In this document: piece by piece, positions 40,985 to 51,686 of the stretch | How positions within the stretch are numbered: position 1 is the first letter of the stretch | Layout: each line of letters opens with the position of its first letter | Assembly: GCF_041435495.1 (NCBI RefSeq) | Contig: NZ_CP108644.1 | Span: forward strand, 5,069,501 to 5,133,500 | Direction of reading: 5' to 3' | DNA from: Streptomyces sp. NBC_01116 | GTDB taxonomy: Bacteria; Actinomycetota; Actinomycetes; Streptomycetales; Streptomycetaceae | Length of the DNA stretch: 64,000 bases | Program-made: the position numbers and the translations under genes | Notes under the pieces: generated by a model | Database searches by the model: none | Seen by the model: the letters and a program-made list of their open reading frames with translations, nothing else | Told to the model about the DNA's origin: nothing

Positions 40985-42700
40985 TTACCGCGCGGCGTCC
41001 ACCGTGCCGGGGGACCGTTCCGCGGACCGGCCCGTTCCGCCCGTTCCGTGGAGCCGGCGCAGATACTCCCGTACGGAGCGGGCGTCGTCCGCCGGGGCGA
41101 CGACACCCACGTGGTGGTCGGGGCGGACGACCACGACGGTGCCCGTGCCCGTACGGCCGGAGGCTCCGGTTCCGTACGCCGCGGCCGCGTGGCCCGCGTG
41201 GTCGACCACCGCTCCCGGCTCCGCCGCACCGGCCCGGTCCTCGTGCGCCGCGTACACCCGGCAGCTCCGCACCCCGGCGTCGCCGAACACCTCCGCCGCC
41301 TCGCGCAGGACCGCCGCGCTCCCGGGGCCGAAGCCGAGGACCGTCGTGCCGGGGCCCGCGAAGACGCGGTGCAGCCGGGTCCGTGCCCCGGTCGCGGCGT
41401 CGGCGCAGGGCGCGTCCGGGGCGCGGTCCCCGGCGGCCAAGGTCGCGGGCGCGCCCGCGTGGTGGGTGGCCAGGGAGCTCCAGCGGTAGCCGACGCCCAG
41501 GCCGGTGGTGTCAGCGGTGATCGCCGCGTCCAGACCGCCGCCGGGGCGGCGGATCGCCTCCAGGGTGGCCCGCAGCCGCTCCGAGGTGAGGTCCAGGGTC
41601 CGGGCGGCCACCGGGAGGCGCTCCTCCTCATAGGTGTCCAGCAGCCTCGCGTCCGCGTGACCGGCGAGCACCAGCCCCAGCTTCCACCCCAGATTGAACG
41701 CGTCCTGGATACCGGTGTTCATCCCGAGGCCGCCCGCGACGGCGTGCACGTGCGCCGCGTCGCCCGCGAGGAGGACCCGCCCGGCGCGGAAGCGGTCCGC
41801 CATCCGTACGTTGACCCGGTACGTCGACAGCAGCTCCGCCCGCGTCAGGTCGTGGCCGGGCAGAGCCGTGTGGCGGGCGAGCAGCCGCCGGAACCCGTCG
41901 GCGGTGGGCGCGAGCGGCCGCCCCCGCCCGTCCCGCTCCGGTCCGGCCTGGAACCACCAGCCCGTCCGTGTGCCGGGGATCGGGCAGAGCATCACCGCGC
42001 CGTCCTCGTCGAACCACTGGTGCCAGCGGGTGCGGTCCAGGGCGTCCTCGGCCAGGTCGACATCGCCGCAGACCATCACCTGGTCCTCGTCGGTGGTTCC
42101 CTCGAACCCGATCCCGAGCAGCTTCCGTACGGAGCTGTGGGCGCCGTCGCAGCCGACGACATACCGTGCCCGTCCGCCCGGCCCATCGGCGTACGTGACG
42201 TCGACATGGCCCCCGTCGCCGCCGTTCTCCCCGTCGCCGGGACCTTCGCCGTCGCCTTCGCCGCCCGTGGCTTCGGACACACCCGCGCTCTGTGCCAGGC
42301 CCACGACCTCGCGGCCCAGCTCGACGCGGACGCCGTACCCGGCCAGCCGGTCGCGGAGGATTCCCTCCAGCCGCCACTGGGCGATCAGCCATCCGCGGTC
42401 GTAGCGGGCATCCGGGGACGGCGCGCAGTCCGCCCACGGATCGGCCTCCGCGACCGGGCGGCGGTCGCGGTACTTGAGCATCGGCAGCGGGGCCGAACCG
42501 GCGGCGAGCACCTCCTCGGCCACTCCGAGATCGTCCAGGATCTCCAGCGACCGGGGGTTGGGGCCCTTGGCGCGCGAGGTGCGCGGCGGGGCGGGGGACC
42601 GGTCCACGATCCGTACGGCCGCGCCGCGCCGGGCCAGGTCGCAGGCCAGCACCAGCCCGGTGGGTCCCGCTCCCACGATGAGTACGTCGGTCATGCCCAT
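40985..42700 (-). CDS. FAD-dependent aromatic-ring monooxygenase (PheA/TetX type)
   Basis: A 571-residue class A flavoprotein monooxygenase that would hydroxylate an aromatic or polyketide substrate using NAD(P)H and oxygen. FAD-binding motifs are VLIVGAGPTGLVLACDLARR at the N-terminus, the DG segment (VVGCDGAHSSVRKLLGI near residue 185) and GD (RVLLAGDAAHVHAVAGGLGM near 305). The C-terminal thioredoxin-like domain (about 420-560) is that of the phenol hydroxylase group. A Gly/Asp/Glu insert (about 153-170) interrupts the substrate domain. AAGGAG lies about 5 nt before ATG 42700. Confidence 0.92.
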   Translation of the reverse strand: MGMTDVLIVGAGPTGLVLACDLARRGAAVRIVDRSPAPPRTSRAKGPNPRSLEILDDLGVAEEVLAAGSAPLPMLKYRDRRPVAEADPWADCAPSPDARYDRGWLIAQWRLEGILRDRLAGYGVRVELGREVVGLAQSAGVSEATGGEGDGEGPGDGENGGDGGHVDVTYADGPGGRARYVVGCDGAHSSVRKLLGIGFEGTTDEDQVMVCGDVDLAEDALDRTRWHQWFDEDGAVMLCPIPGTRTGWWFQAGPERDGRGRPLAPTADGFRRLLARHTALPGHDLTRAELLSTYRVNVRMADRFRAGRVLLAGDAAHVHAVAGGLGMNTGIQDAFNLGWKLGLVLAGHADARLLDTYEEERLPVAARTLDLTSERLRATLEAIRRPGGGLDAAITADTTGLGVGYRWSSLATHHAGAPATLAAGDRAPDAPCADAATGARTRLHRVFAGPGTTVLGFGPGSAAVLREAAEVFGDAGVRSCRVYAAHEDRAGAAEPGAVVDHAGHAAAAYGTGASGRTGTGTVVVVRPDHHVGVVAPADDARSVREYLRRLHGTGGTGRSAERSPGTVDAAR

Positions 42701-42786
42701 GCCTCTCCTTCGGTCATGCTTCCCCGTCCGTCCTGGCCGTCCAGGCCATCCAGGATCAGAAAAACGCAACCGAGTCAGAAAAGCAA

Positions 42787-43764
42787 CTAGGTAATCTTTT
42801 GTTGTGCGGGGTCCGGGTCCGGGGCCGTGGACGCGGGTGCGCCGGCCGCCGTCGCCAGCAGCTTCAGCGCCAGCAGCCGGTTGCGGCGGGCGGTCCGCAG
42901 CGCGTCCCAGGTCAGCAGTGACAGCGCCAGCCAGACCAGGGCGAACCCGGCCCACCGCTCGGGCGGCATCGACTCGTTGAAGTACAGGACGCCCAGACCG
43001 AACTGGAAGACCGGGGCCAGATACTGGAGCAGCCCCAGCGTGGACAGCGGCACCCGGACCGCCGCCGCGCCGAAGCAGATCAGCGGCACCGCCGTGACGA
43101 TGCCCGTCGCGGCCAGCAGGAACCCGTGCCCCGCGCCCCCGGCCGTGAACGTCGACTCTCCGGAGGCGGCGAGCCAGAGCAGGAAGCCGAGCGCGGGCAC
43201 GAAGAGCACGGCGGTCTCGGCGGCGAGGGACTCCAGGCCGCCCATGTTCACCTTCTTCTTCGCCAGGCCGTACGTGGCGAAGGAGAACGCCAGCACCAGC
43301 GAGACCCAGGGCGGCTTCCCGTAACCGATCGCCAGGACGAGGACGGCGACCAGCCCCGTGGCGACCGCCGCCCACTGGACCGGCCGCAGCCGTTCGCCCA
43401 GCAGCAGGACGCCCATGGCGATGGTGACCAGCGGATTGATGAAGTAGCCGAGCGAGGCCTCGACGACCTGGCCGTTGTTCACGGCCCAGATGTAGAGGCC
43501 CCAGTTGACCGTGATGGTCGCCGCCGCGACCGATATCAGGCCCAGCTTGCGCCGGTCGCGGACCAGTTCGCCGATCCAGGCCCAGCGGCGTACGACCAGC
43601 AGGGCGACGGCGACGACGCCGAGCGACCAGACCATCCGGTGGGCGAGGATCTCGATCGCCCCGGACGGCTTGAGCAGCGGCCAGAACAGTGGGACCAGGC
43701 CCCACATCCCGTACGCGCCGATTCCGTACAGCAGGCCTGCCCGCTGTTCGTTCTTCCCCTCCAC
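42787..43764 (-). CDS. rarD: EamA/RarD-family transporter
   Basis: A 325-residue drug/metabolite-type transporter with ten hydrophobic helices in two EamA halves. The beginning, GLLYGIGAYGMWGLVPLFWP, and EILAHRMVWSLG are characteristic of RarD (annotated as chloramphenicol-sensitive protein). The substrate is not known. The start is GTG 43764 with GGAGGG just upstream. It ends 87 bp upstream of the monooxygenase start on the same strand, and the two may be read together. Confidence 0.9.
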   Translation of the reverse strand: MEGKNEQRAGLLYGIGAYGMWGLVPLFWPLLKPSGAIEILAHRMVWSLGVVAVALLVVRRWAWIGELVRDRRKLGLISVAAATITVNWGLYIWAVNNGQVVEASLGYFINPLVTIAMGVLLLGERLRPVQWAAVATGLVAVLVLAIGYGKPPWVSLVLAFSFATYGLAKKKVNMGGLESLAAETAVLFVPALGFLLWLAASGESTFTAGGAGHGFLLAATGIVTAVPLICFGAAAVRVPLSTLGLLQYLAPVFQFGLGVLYFNESMPPERWAGFALVWLALSLLTWDALRTARRNRLLALKLLATAAGAPASTAPDPDPAQQKIT

Positions 43765-43914
43765 GTGCCCTCCCGGCCCGCCCGCGCCGGCGGATCCGCC
43801 GACGGCATGACGGTAGCGCCGGAAGGGCTTCGTGTCATAGCCGTCTCACGGAAACACTCATGACACGGTCCTGCGTGATGAGGTGGGGCGGGTGGCGCGG
43901 GAGCGTGTCGAGGC

Positions 43915-44775
43915 TCAGGCTGCGGGCAGGGCGGCGCGCACGGTCTCGGCGAGCGGCGTCGTCGGGCGGCCGATGAGCCGGGCGAGGTCGCCGCTCGTGC
44001 CCGCCAGCCGTCCCCGGCCGATCGCCTCGTCCACGTCCACGAGGATCGCGGCGAAGCTCTCGGGCAGTCCCGCGCCGACCAGGACCTCCTGGTGCGCGGC
44101 GGCCGGGACGTTCTTGTACGTGATCTCCTCGCCGGTCAGCTCGGACAGCAGCGCGGCGTACTCGGCGAGCGACCAGGCGGTGTCCCCGCTCAGCTCGTAG
44201 GCGGTGTTCAGATGGCCGTCGCCGGTCAGCACGGCGGCCGCGGCGGCGGCGTAGTCGGTTCGGGCGGCGGAGGCGACGCGCCCGTCGCCCGCGTTGGCGA
44301 GCACCGCTCGGTGCTCCAGGACCGGTGCCAGGTTGGCGGTGTAGTTCTCCGTGTACCAGCCGTTCCGCAGGAACGTGTACGGCAGCCCGGAGTCCAGGAT
44401 CAGCCGCTCGGTGGCCTTGTGCTCGTCGGCCAGCGTGAAGTCCGCGTCCGGCCCGCCGAGCACGCCGGTGTACGCGAGCTGTGCGACGCCCGCCGCCTTC
44501 GCGGCTTCGATGACCGCGGTGTGCTGCGGCACGCGCTTGCCCACCTCGCTGCCGGAGATCAGCAGCACGCGGTCGCCGGGCCGGAAGGCTCCGGCGAGGG
44601 ACTCGGGGCGGTCGTAGTCCGCGATGCGCAGTTCCACGCCCCGGGCGGCGAGCGCGGCGGCCTTCTCCTTGTCGCGCACGACCGCGACGACCTCGTCGGC
44701 CGGGGCCTGGGCCAGCAGGGCGTCCACGACGAGGCGGCCGAGTGCGCCGGTGGCTCCGGTGACAACGATGCTCAT
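43915..44775 (-). CDS. NmrA-like NAD(P)-binding reductase (QorB type)
   Basis: A 286-residue atypical short-chain dehydrogenase. The nucleotide-binding motif is VVTGATGALGRLVVDALL at the N-terminus, followed by VVAVVRDKEKAAAL. It has no canonical YxxxK, as in NmrA and quinone oxidoreductase QorB/YtfG. The next neighbour, divergent across 109 bp, is an HxlR regulator, an arrangement known for the ytfG-ytfH (qorB-qorR) pair in other bacteria. The likely role is reduction of quinones or electrophiles, induced through the regulator. Confidence 0.88.
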   Translation of the reverse strand: MSIVVTGATGALGRLVVDALLAQAPADEVVAVVRDKEKAAALAARGVELRIADYDRPESLAGAFRPGDRVLLISGSEVGKRVPQHTAVIEAAKAAGVAQLAYTGVLGGPDADFTLADEHKATERLILDSGLPYTFLRNGWYTENYTANLAPVLEHRAVLANAGDGRVASAARTDYAAAAAAVLTGDGHLNTAYELSGDTAWSLAEYAALLSELTGEEITYKNVPAAAHQEVLVGAGLPESFAAILVDVDEAIGRGRLAGTSGDLARLIGRPTTPLAETVRAALPAA

Positions 44776-44857
44776 GAGGGTCTCCGATTTCGGTGGTTCG
44801 GTCCGCTTTCGGTCCGGGTTCGTTCACGACCCTACGGGTGGCGCTAACTGAAGGAAA

Positions 44858-44880
44858 GTACCCACTTTGAAGTAAGGTAC
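44858..44880. promoter_or_regulatory. Candidate HxlR operator
   Basis: GTACCCACTT and AAGTAAGGTAC form an imperfect inverted repeat just before the HxlR gene and within the intergenic region shared with the reductase. HxlR proteins commonly bind GTAC-type inverted repeats. Confidence 0.5.
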
Positions 44881-44884
44881 CGGT

Positions 44885-45412
44885 ATGGCAGAGAGTGGTA
44901 GGGCGGAGAGCGACAGGAGTGCAGAGGGCGCGGACGGGAGCACGGGGCGTCCGGCCTCGGGTCCGGGCTCGGGCTCGGCGCCTGGCTCGGGCTCGGTGCC
45001 GGCCTCGGGTTCGGGCTCGGGCTCGGCGCCGGCCTCGGCCCTGTCCTCGCTCCTGGCCTGGGACGTCAACCAGCCCATGTGTCCGTCCCGGCTGATCCTG
45101 GAGCATGTGACGAGTCGCTGGGGCGTCCTCGTACTGGCGGCGCTGCTGGAGCGTTCGTACCGCTTCAGCGAACTGCGCCGCGCGGTGGGCGGCGTCAGCG
45201 AGAAGATGCTGGCCCAGACCCTCCGGACGCTGGAGCGCGACGGCTTCGTCCACCGGGACGCGAAGCCGGTGATCCCGCCGCGGGTGGACTACACGCTCAC
45301 CCCGCTCGGCATCGAGGCCGCCGAGCAGGTGTGGGCGCTCGCCCGGTGGACCGAACGCCGGGTGGACGCGGTGCGGGCGGCGCGCGAGGCGTACGACGGG
45401 GCCCGGACCTGA
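44885..45412 (+). CDS. HxlR-family transcriptional regulator
   Basis: A 175-residue regulator. The winged helix-turn-helix (about residues 65-165) opens with CPSRLILEHVTSRWGVLVLA and contains LRRAVGGVSEKMLAQTLRTL. The cysteine before it matches the redox-sensing position of QorR/YodB-type HxlR regulators. The first 50 residues are a Gly/Ser/Ala/Pro repeat (GSGSAPGSGS type) atypical of the family, so the true protein may start further in. ATG 44885 has AAGG 8 nt upstream. It is divergent from the NmrA-like reductase it probably controls. Confidence 0.88.
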   Translation: MAESGRAESDRSAEGADGSTGRPASGPGSGSAPGSGSVPASGSGSGSAPASALSSLLAWDVNQPMCPSRLILEHVTSRWGVLVLAALLERSYRFSELRRAVGGVSEKMLAQTLRTLERDGFVHRDAKPVIPPRVDYTLTPLGIEAAEQVWALARWTERRVDAVRAAREAYDGART

Positions 45413-45427
45413 TCCCCGTGGGGGATC
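45411..45427. terminator. Convergent terminator between hxlR and korB
   Basis: GATCCCC and GGGGATC form a 7-bp stem around GTG, overlapping the hxlR stop. A GC-rich palindromic run follows. Confidence 0.5.
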
Positions 45428-45470
45428 GGGCCCGGGCCCCGGGCGGCGCGCGTACGGTACTGGACCGGCC

Positions 45471-46536
<1,066 letters not shown>

Positions 46537-46544
<8 letters not shown>

Positions 46545-48501
46545 CGATGGCCTCCTTGAGGGCCGTGGCGAGCTGCTCCGCCTTGAACGGCATTCCGTTG
46601 ACCTGGTTGTAGCTGTGGGCGTCCACCAGGTACTTCGCCCTGAGCAGCATCGCGAGCTGGCCGAGGTTCATCTCCGGGACGACGACCTTGTCGTAGCCCT
46701 TCAGCACCTCGCCGAGGTTCTTCGGGAAGGGGTTGAGGTGGCGCAGGTGGGCCTGGGCGATGGACGACCCGGCGGCCCGCAGCCGGCGTACCGCCGCGGT
46801 GATCGGCCCGTACGTCGATCCCCAGCCGAGCACCAGGGTGCGGGCCCCGGCGGGGTCGTCGACCTGGAGATCGGGGACCTCGATGCCGTCGATCTTGGCC
46901 TGCCGGGTGCGGACCATGAAGTCGTGGTTGGCCGGGTCGTAGGAGATGTTGCCCGTGCCGTCCTGCTTCTCGATCCCGCCGATACGGTGCTCCAGACCGG
47001 CCGTCCCCGGGACCGCCCACGGGCGGGCCAGCGTCTGCGGGTCGCGCTTGTAGGGCCAGAACACCTCCGTCCCGTCCGCCAGCGTGTGGTTCGGGCCCGT
47101 GGCGAAGGGGGTCTTCAGGTCGGGCAGGGTCGCCGTGTCCGGGATCCGCCACGGCTCGGAGCCGTTGGCGAGGTAGCCGTCGGAGAGCAGGAGGACCGGG
47201 GTGCGGTAGGTCAGGGCGATCCGGGCCGCGTCGATCGCGGCGTCGAAGCAGTCGGCCGGAGTCTGCGGGGCCACGATCGGAACCGGGGCCTCACCGTTCC
47301 TGCCGAACATCGCCTGCAGCAGATCGGCCTGCTCGGTCTTGGTCGGCAGCCCGGTCGACGGCCCGCCCCGCTGGATGTCGATGATCAGCAGCGGCAGCTC
47401 CAGGGAGACCGCCAGCCCGATCGTCTCCGACTTCAGCGCCACCCCCGGACCGGAGGTCGTCGTGACGCCCAGCGCCCCGCCGAACGCCGCCCCCAGCGCC
47501 GCGCCGATCCCGGCGATCTCGTCCTCCGCCTGGAACGTCCGCACACCGAAGTTCTTGTGCCGCGACAGCTCGTGCAGGATGTCCGACGCCGGAGTGATCG
47601 GATACGACCCCAGATACAACGGCAGGTCCGCCAGCTGCCCGGCCGCGATCAGCCCGTAGGACAGGGCGAGGTTTCCCGAGATGTTGCGGTAGGTGCCGGT
47701 GGGGAAGGCCTGCGAGGCCGGGGCGACCTCGTAGGAGACCGCGAAGTCCTCGGTCGTCTCACCGAAATTCCAGCCCGCGCGGAAGGCCGCCACGTTCGCC
47801 TCGGCGATCTGCGGCTTCTTCGCGAACTTCTGCCGCAGGAACGTCTCGGTCCCCTCGGTCGGCCGGTGGTACATCCACGACAGCAGGCCCAGCGCGAACA
47901 TGTTCTTCGACCGCTCCGCCTCCTTACGAGGCAGCCCGAACTCCTTCAACGCCTCCAGTGTCAACGTCGTCAACGGCACCGGATGAACGTTGTAGGCCTC
48001 CAGCGAACCGTCCTCCAGCGGATTGGTCGCATACCCGACCTTCGCCATCGGCCGCTTCGTGAACTCATCGGTGTTCACAATGATCTCCGCGCCACGCGGA
48101 ACATCGTCGATGTTCGCCTTCAGCGCGGCCGGGTTCATCGCGACCAGGACGTTGGGCGCGTCACCCGGGGTCAGAATGTCATGATCGGCAAAGTGCAGCT
48201 GGAAGGAGGAGACCCCCGGCAGGGTGCCTGCGGGGGCGCGGATCTCGGCCGGGAAGTTGGGCAGCGTGGAGAGATCGTTGCCGAAGGAAGCGGTCTCCGA
48301 GGTGAACCGGTCACCCGTGAGCTGCATACCGTCACCCGAGTCGCCCGCGAAACGGATGATCACCCGGTCCAGGCGACGGACTTCCTTACCGTCGCCGCCC
48401 GTGGTTCCCGTCGTACCTGACAGGGGGGCTCGCTGACCCCCGAGGACGGCGTCGTTGGCCTCATCGGCCTTCTCTGCCGCGCTACTGACCTGGCTCGTCA
48501 C
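46537..48501 (-). CDS. korA: 2-oxoacid:ferredoxin oxidoreductase, alpha subunit (gamma-alpha fusion)
   Basis: A 654-residue subunit with the gamma domain fused at the N-terminus (RFAGDSGDGMQLTGDRF near residue 45) and the alpha pyrimidine-binding domain after it, marked by GSYPITPASDILHELSRHK near 305-325. A third, transketolase C-terminal-like part forms the end. GTG 48501 is preferred because GGAGG lies 8-9 nt upstream; the first 30 residues are disordered. The pair korAB is one transcription unit. It stands 4.6 kb from a nuo cluster that lacks the NADH-oxidising module. Confidence 0.95.
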
Positions 48502-48930
48502 TGAACTGGACCTCCCTTGGGGCGGCGGTTCGGAACCGTCCGGCCAGCCGGCGATCCCAGAGGCCACCCTACGTCCGCGTAGGTGGCCCTCCAGGGACCG
48601 ATCATATGGTGGACGCTATTTTGAGACACCCTTTGATAAAGGTTTGTCACCTTTTGCAACCCCCCGGTCATGGGATGAAGGCGGCCGCCTCCTGGGTCTT
48701 TCGTCCTAGGTCCTCCCCGGTTGCCCGAGCCTTCGGCGGCCCTTTCTTGATCAGAGGTGCCCGTCCGGCACCCGCCGGACACCCCTGGGCCCGCGCAGTG
48801 CCCCCGGAATGCCCCGGAGCGCTCCTGGAGTGCCCCGGAGCGCTCCCGGGGCGCTCCCGCGGCGCTCCGGGATGTGGCCGTCGGTGGCCCGAGCTCCACC
48901 TCCACCGATAACTGACAGGGTGTCGGATCC
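48502..48930. other. Intergenic region upstream of korA
   Basis: No gene is seen in 429 bp. The part near 48600-48660 is much less GC-rich and should contain the korAB promoter; an inverted repeat AAAGGT-ttgtc-ACCTTT (48638-48654) is a possible operator. The part near 48810-48870 has repeated GGAGCGCTCC-type palindromes that could end the response-regulator transcript. Confidence 0.5.
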
Positions 48931-49611
48931 CTAGGAGTTCAGGTAGGTCAGCACGGCGAGGACGCGCCGGTGGTCCCCGTCGCTGGGCGAGAGCCCCAGC
49001 TTCAGGAAGATATTGCTGACGTGCTTCTCGACCGCCCCGTCGCTCACCACGAGCTGCCGGGCGATCGCGGAATTCGTCCGGCCCTCGGCCATCAGACCCA
49101 GGACCTCCCGCTCGCGCGGCGTCAGCCCGGCCAGCACGTCCTGCTTGCGGCTGCGGCCCAGCAACTGCGCCACGACCTCCGGGTCCAGCGCTGTCCCGCC
49201 CTGGGCCACCCGGACGACGGCGTCCACGAACTCGCGCACCTCGGCCACCCGGTCCTTCAGCAGATACCCCACCCCGCGGCTGCTGCCCGCCAGCAGCTCG
49301 GTGGCGTACTGCTCCTCCACGTACTGGGAGAGGACCAGCACCCCGATGTCCGGGTAGTCCTTCCGCAGCCGCACCGCCGCGCGCACGCCCTCGTCGGTGT
49401 GCGTCGGCGGCATCCGCACATCGGCGACCACCACATCGGGAAGCGCCTGCTGGGCGTCGAGGTCCGCCACGGTCTTGAGCAGCGCCTCCGCGTCCCCGAC
49501 CCCCGCCACCACGTCGTGCCCGAGATCGGTGAGCAGACGGGTGAGCCCCTCCCGGAGCAGGACCGAATCCTCGGCGATGACCACGCGCACCCTGTTCTCC
49601 ACGTTCTCCAC
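48931..49611 (-). CDS. LuxR-family (NarL-type) response regulator
   Basis: A 226-residue two-component regulator. The receiver domain has the acidic pocket in VVIAEDSVLLREGL, the phosphoacceptor aspartate in DVVVADVRMPP near residue 57, and a conserved lysine in GYLLKDRV near 108. The C-terminal DNA-binding helix-turn-helix is LTPREREVLGLMAEGRTNSA followed by VEKHVSNIFLKLGL (about 157-205). GTG 49611 is chosen with GGGGGA 9 nt upstream; GTG 49602 is possible. It lies downstream of the two paralogous kinases on the same strand, the likely partners. Confidence 0.93.
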   Translation of the reverse strand: MENVENRVRVVIAEDSVLLREGLTRLLTDLGHDVVAGVGDAEALLKTVADLDAQQALPDVVVADVRMPPTHTDEGVRAAVRLRKDYPDIGVLVLSQYVEEQYATELLAGSSRGVGYLLKDRVAEVREFVDAVVRVAQGGTALDPEVVAQLLGRSRKQDVLAGLTPREREVLGLMAEGRTNSAIARQLVVSDGAVEKHVSNIFLKLGLSPSDGDHRRVLAVLTYLNS

Positions 49612-49868
49612 GACTACGAGTCCCCCACTGTTCTGAATATGCCGCATATGTCGCGTTCCCCGCGACCTTGCACGGGCCACGCCCGACCACCGCGCACCAC
49701 GCCCCTGCCGCCCAAGCATCCCAGGCCCCGGACACGGATGGGGGGCCTGTGGATAACCCGCACGGACCGGCAGCACGGGCCTCTACGACCTGGGCGCGGA
49801 CGGCCCCTACACCCCGGGCACGGACGGCCGTACGCCCCGCGACGACTACGGCCGTACGGCCGGGCGAT

Positions 49869-49926
49869 CGCGCCCGTACGCCCCGCCGCCGGACCGGGAG
49901 GCCGGGCGAAGGGGCGTACGGGCGCG
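49869..49926 (-). terminator. Inverted repeat in the 453-bp gap between kinase and regulator
   Basis: CGCGCCCGTACGCCCC pairs perfectly with its complement 26 nt away. It could end the transcript of the kinase at 50065. The rest of 49612-50064 is rich in CGTACG/GGCCG motifs, and an AT-rich patch near 49633-49655 may be the regulator's own promoter. No gene is visible in the gap. Confidence 0.45.
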
Positions 49927-50064
49927 GAGTGGGCGAAGGGGATACGGCGATACGCGGGGACGAGGGTGAAGGCGATAGAGGGAAGCGAGAGATCGAGAAG
50001 CGGGGGAGCAGGCAGCGCGGGAGTGGGGAAAGTCGGGAGCGGGGCGAGTGGCTCCGCGTTCGGG

Positions 50065-51450
50065 TCAGCCGCGCCAGGGCAGCTCGGCGGTGACCGTCGT
50101 CGGGCCACCGGCCGGGGAGTCGACCACAAGGACCCCGTCCACCGCGTCCAGCCGTTCCGTCAGCCCCGCGAGGCCGCCGCCCGAGGCCGGTGACGCCCCG
50201 CCCCGGCCGTTGTCGGTGACCTGGAGCATCAGCCGGTCGGCCGCCCGCCACACGTCGACCGTGGCCCGGGTCGCCCGGGCGTGCTTGCTGATGTTCTGGA
50301 GGAGCTCCGAGACGGTGAAGTACGCGATGCCCTCGATCGCCTGCGCGGGCCGCGCGTCCAGGTCCACCTCGACCGTCACGGGCACGGTGCAGCGGGAGGC
50401 TATCGCGGAGAGCGCGGCGTCCAGGCCCCGGTCGGTGAGGACGGCGGGGTGGATCCCGCGGGCCAGGTCGCGCAGCTCCTGGAGGGCCACCTTCACCTCG
50501 CCGTGGGCTTCGTCGACCATGCGGGCGGCGGCCTCGGGGTCGTCGGTGAGCTTCTCCTTCGCCAGGCCCAGATCCATGGCGAGGGCGACCAGGCGGGCCT
50601 GTGCCCCGTCGTGCAGGTCGCGCTCGATCCTCCGCAGGTCGGCGGCGGCGGTGTCCACGACCACGCCCCGGTCCGACTCCAGCTCCGACACCCGGGTGGC
50701 CAGCCGGGACGGACCCAGCAGACCGGTGACCATCAGCCGGTCCACGGAGAGCAGACCCCGCACGATCCACGGCGCGGCCAGCACCAGCGCCAGGCCGATC
50801 GCCCCCGTCACCGCCAGCTCGCCCGGCGAGTCCAGATACTCCTGGTGGGTGCGGTCCCCGTACAGCTGGAGGCCGCCCTGCCCGCCGAAGACCGGGAAGA
50901 GCCAGAACCACAGCGGATACGTCAGCGCCGCCAGGCCGTACGTCCAGAACGTGATCGCGACGACGAACGTGAACGTGGCCCACGGGAAGTGGAGCAGCGT
51001 GTACACCAGGTGCCGCCAGGACACCCCGCTCTTGAGGACCGCGCCCATCCAGGACAACGGGCCGCCGGTCTTCCCCCGCACCCGCTCCGGATCCGCGACC
51101 TCCACCCGCAGCAGCCCGCGTGCCCGGTGCCGCTCCAGCGCACCGAAGCCCCGGCAGACGGCGAGACCGGCGGCGAGAACCGGTATCCCGATGAAGGTGA
51201 CCAGCAGGCCCGCGCTCAGCGACGTCATGGTGACCGCGAAGACGAACGCCGCCGTGGCGAGCGGAAAGCTCAGCAGCGCGTAGAGCAGCTCGCGCCAGGT
51301 GCGGGCCTCCAGGGGCGCACGCAGCGGCGCGGGGAGAAAGTGCTTCGCCGGGGTCTTCGCCGGGGTGTTCGCCGGGGTGTTCGCCCCGAAGCCGGGGCCG
51401 GAACCCTGATGCTCCCGGTCCCGCGTGTCCGGTCCGTATGCCGTGGCCAT
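50065..51450 (-). CDS. Sensor histidine kinase (NarL-partner type, HisKA_3), copy 1
   Basis: A 461-residue membrane kinase. After a disordered N-terminus with repeats of the kind NTPAKTPAK, it has a DUF4118-like sensor region with about four hydrophobic segments in two similar halves (WRELLYALLSFPLATAAFVF and WRHLVYTLLHFPWATFTFVV). The HisKA_3 domain carries the phosphoacceptor in RRIERDLHDGAQARLVALA near residue 276, and the HATPase domain has the N-box SELLQNISKHA and DNGRGG. It is in the same orientation as the response regulator 453 bp downstream. Its kinase part is almost identical in DNA to copy 2. Confidence 0.92.
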   Translation of the reverse strand: MATAYGPDTRDREHQGSGPGFGANTPANTPAKTPAKHFLPAPLRAPLEARTWRELLYALLSFPLATAAFVFAVTMTSLSAGLLVTFIGIPVLAAGLAVCRGFGALERHRARGLLRVEVADPERVRGKTGGPLSWMGAVLKSGVSWRHLVYTLLHFPWATFTFVVAITFWTYGLAALTYPLWFWLFPVFGGQGGLQLYGDRTHQEYLDSPGELAVTGAIGLALVLAAPWIVRGLLSVDRLMVTGLLGPSRLATRVSELESDRGVVVDTAAADLRRIERDLHDGAQARLVALAMDLGLAKEKLTDDPEAAARMVDEAHGEVKVALQELRDLARGIHPAVLTDRGLDAALSAIASRCTVPVTVEVDLDARPAQAIEGIAYFTVSELLQNISKHARATRATVDVWRAADRLMLQVTDNGRGGASPASGGGLAGLTERLDAVDGVLVVDSPAGGPTTVTAELPWRG

Positions 51451-51628
51451 GAGTCCCGTCCGTTCCGTCTCTGTCTGAAGTCTCTCAGGGGGCTGTGCGT
51501 GGGGCACTGGGCTGTGCGTGGGGCCTGCGCCGTGATGGCGTCGGCGGCGGCCCGTCACCTCGGACCGTTCTCCCTCAAGGGTGCTGGCCGGCGGCCTTCC
51601 GCACCATGAGGTCCCTCTCCGTATCCAC

Positions 51629-51678
51629 CCGGGGGTTTTCCCCACCCCCGGCCGCCCGGGGGTGGGGAAAACCCCCGG
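51629..51678 (-). terminator. Very strong hairpin after kinase copy 2
   Basis: A perfect 23-bp stem (beginning CCGGGGGTTTTCCCC) with a CCGC loop, 9 bp past the stop of the copy-2 kinase. It should isolate copy 2 from copy 1. Confidence 0.9.
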
Positions 51679-51686
51679 CCGGGCGG

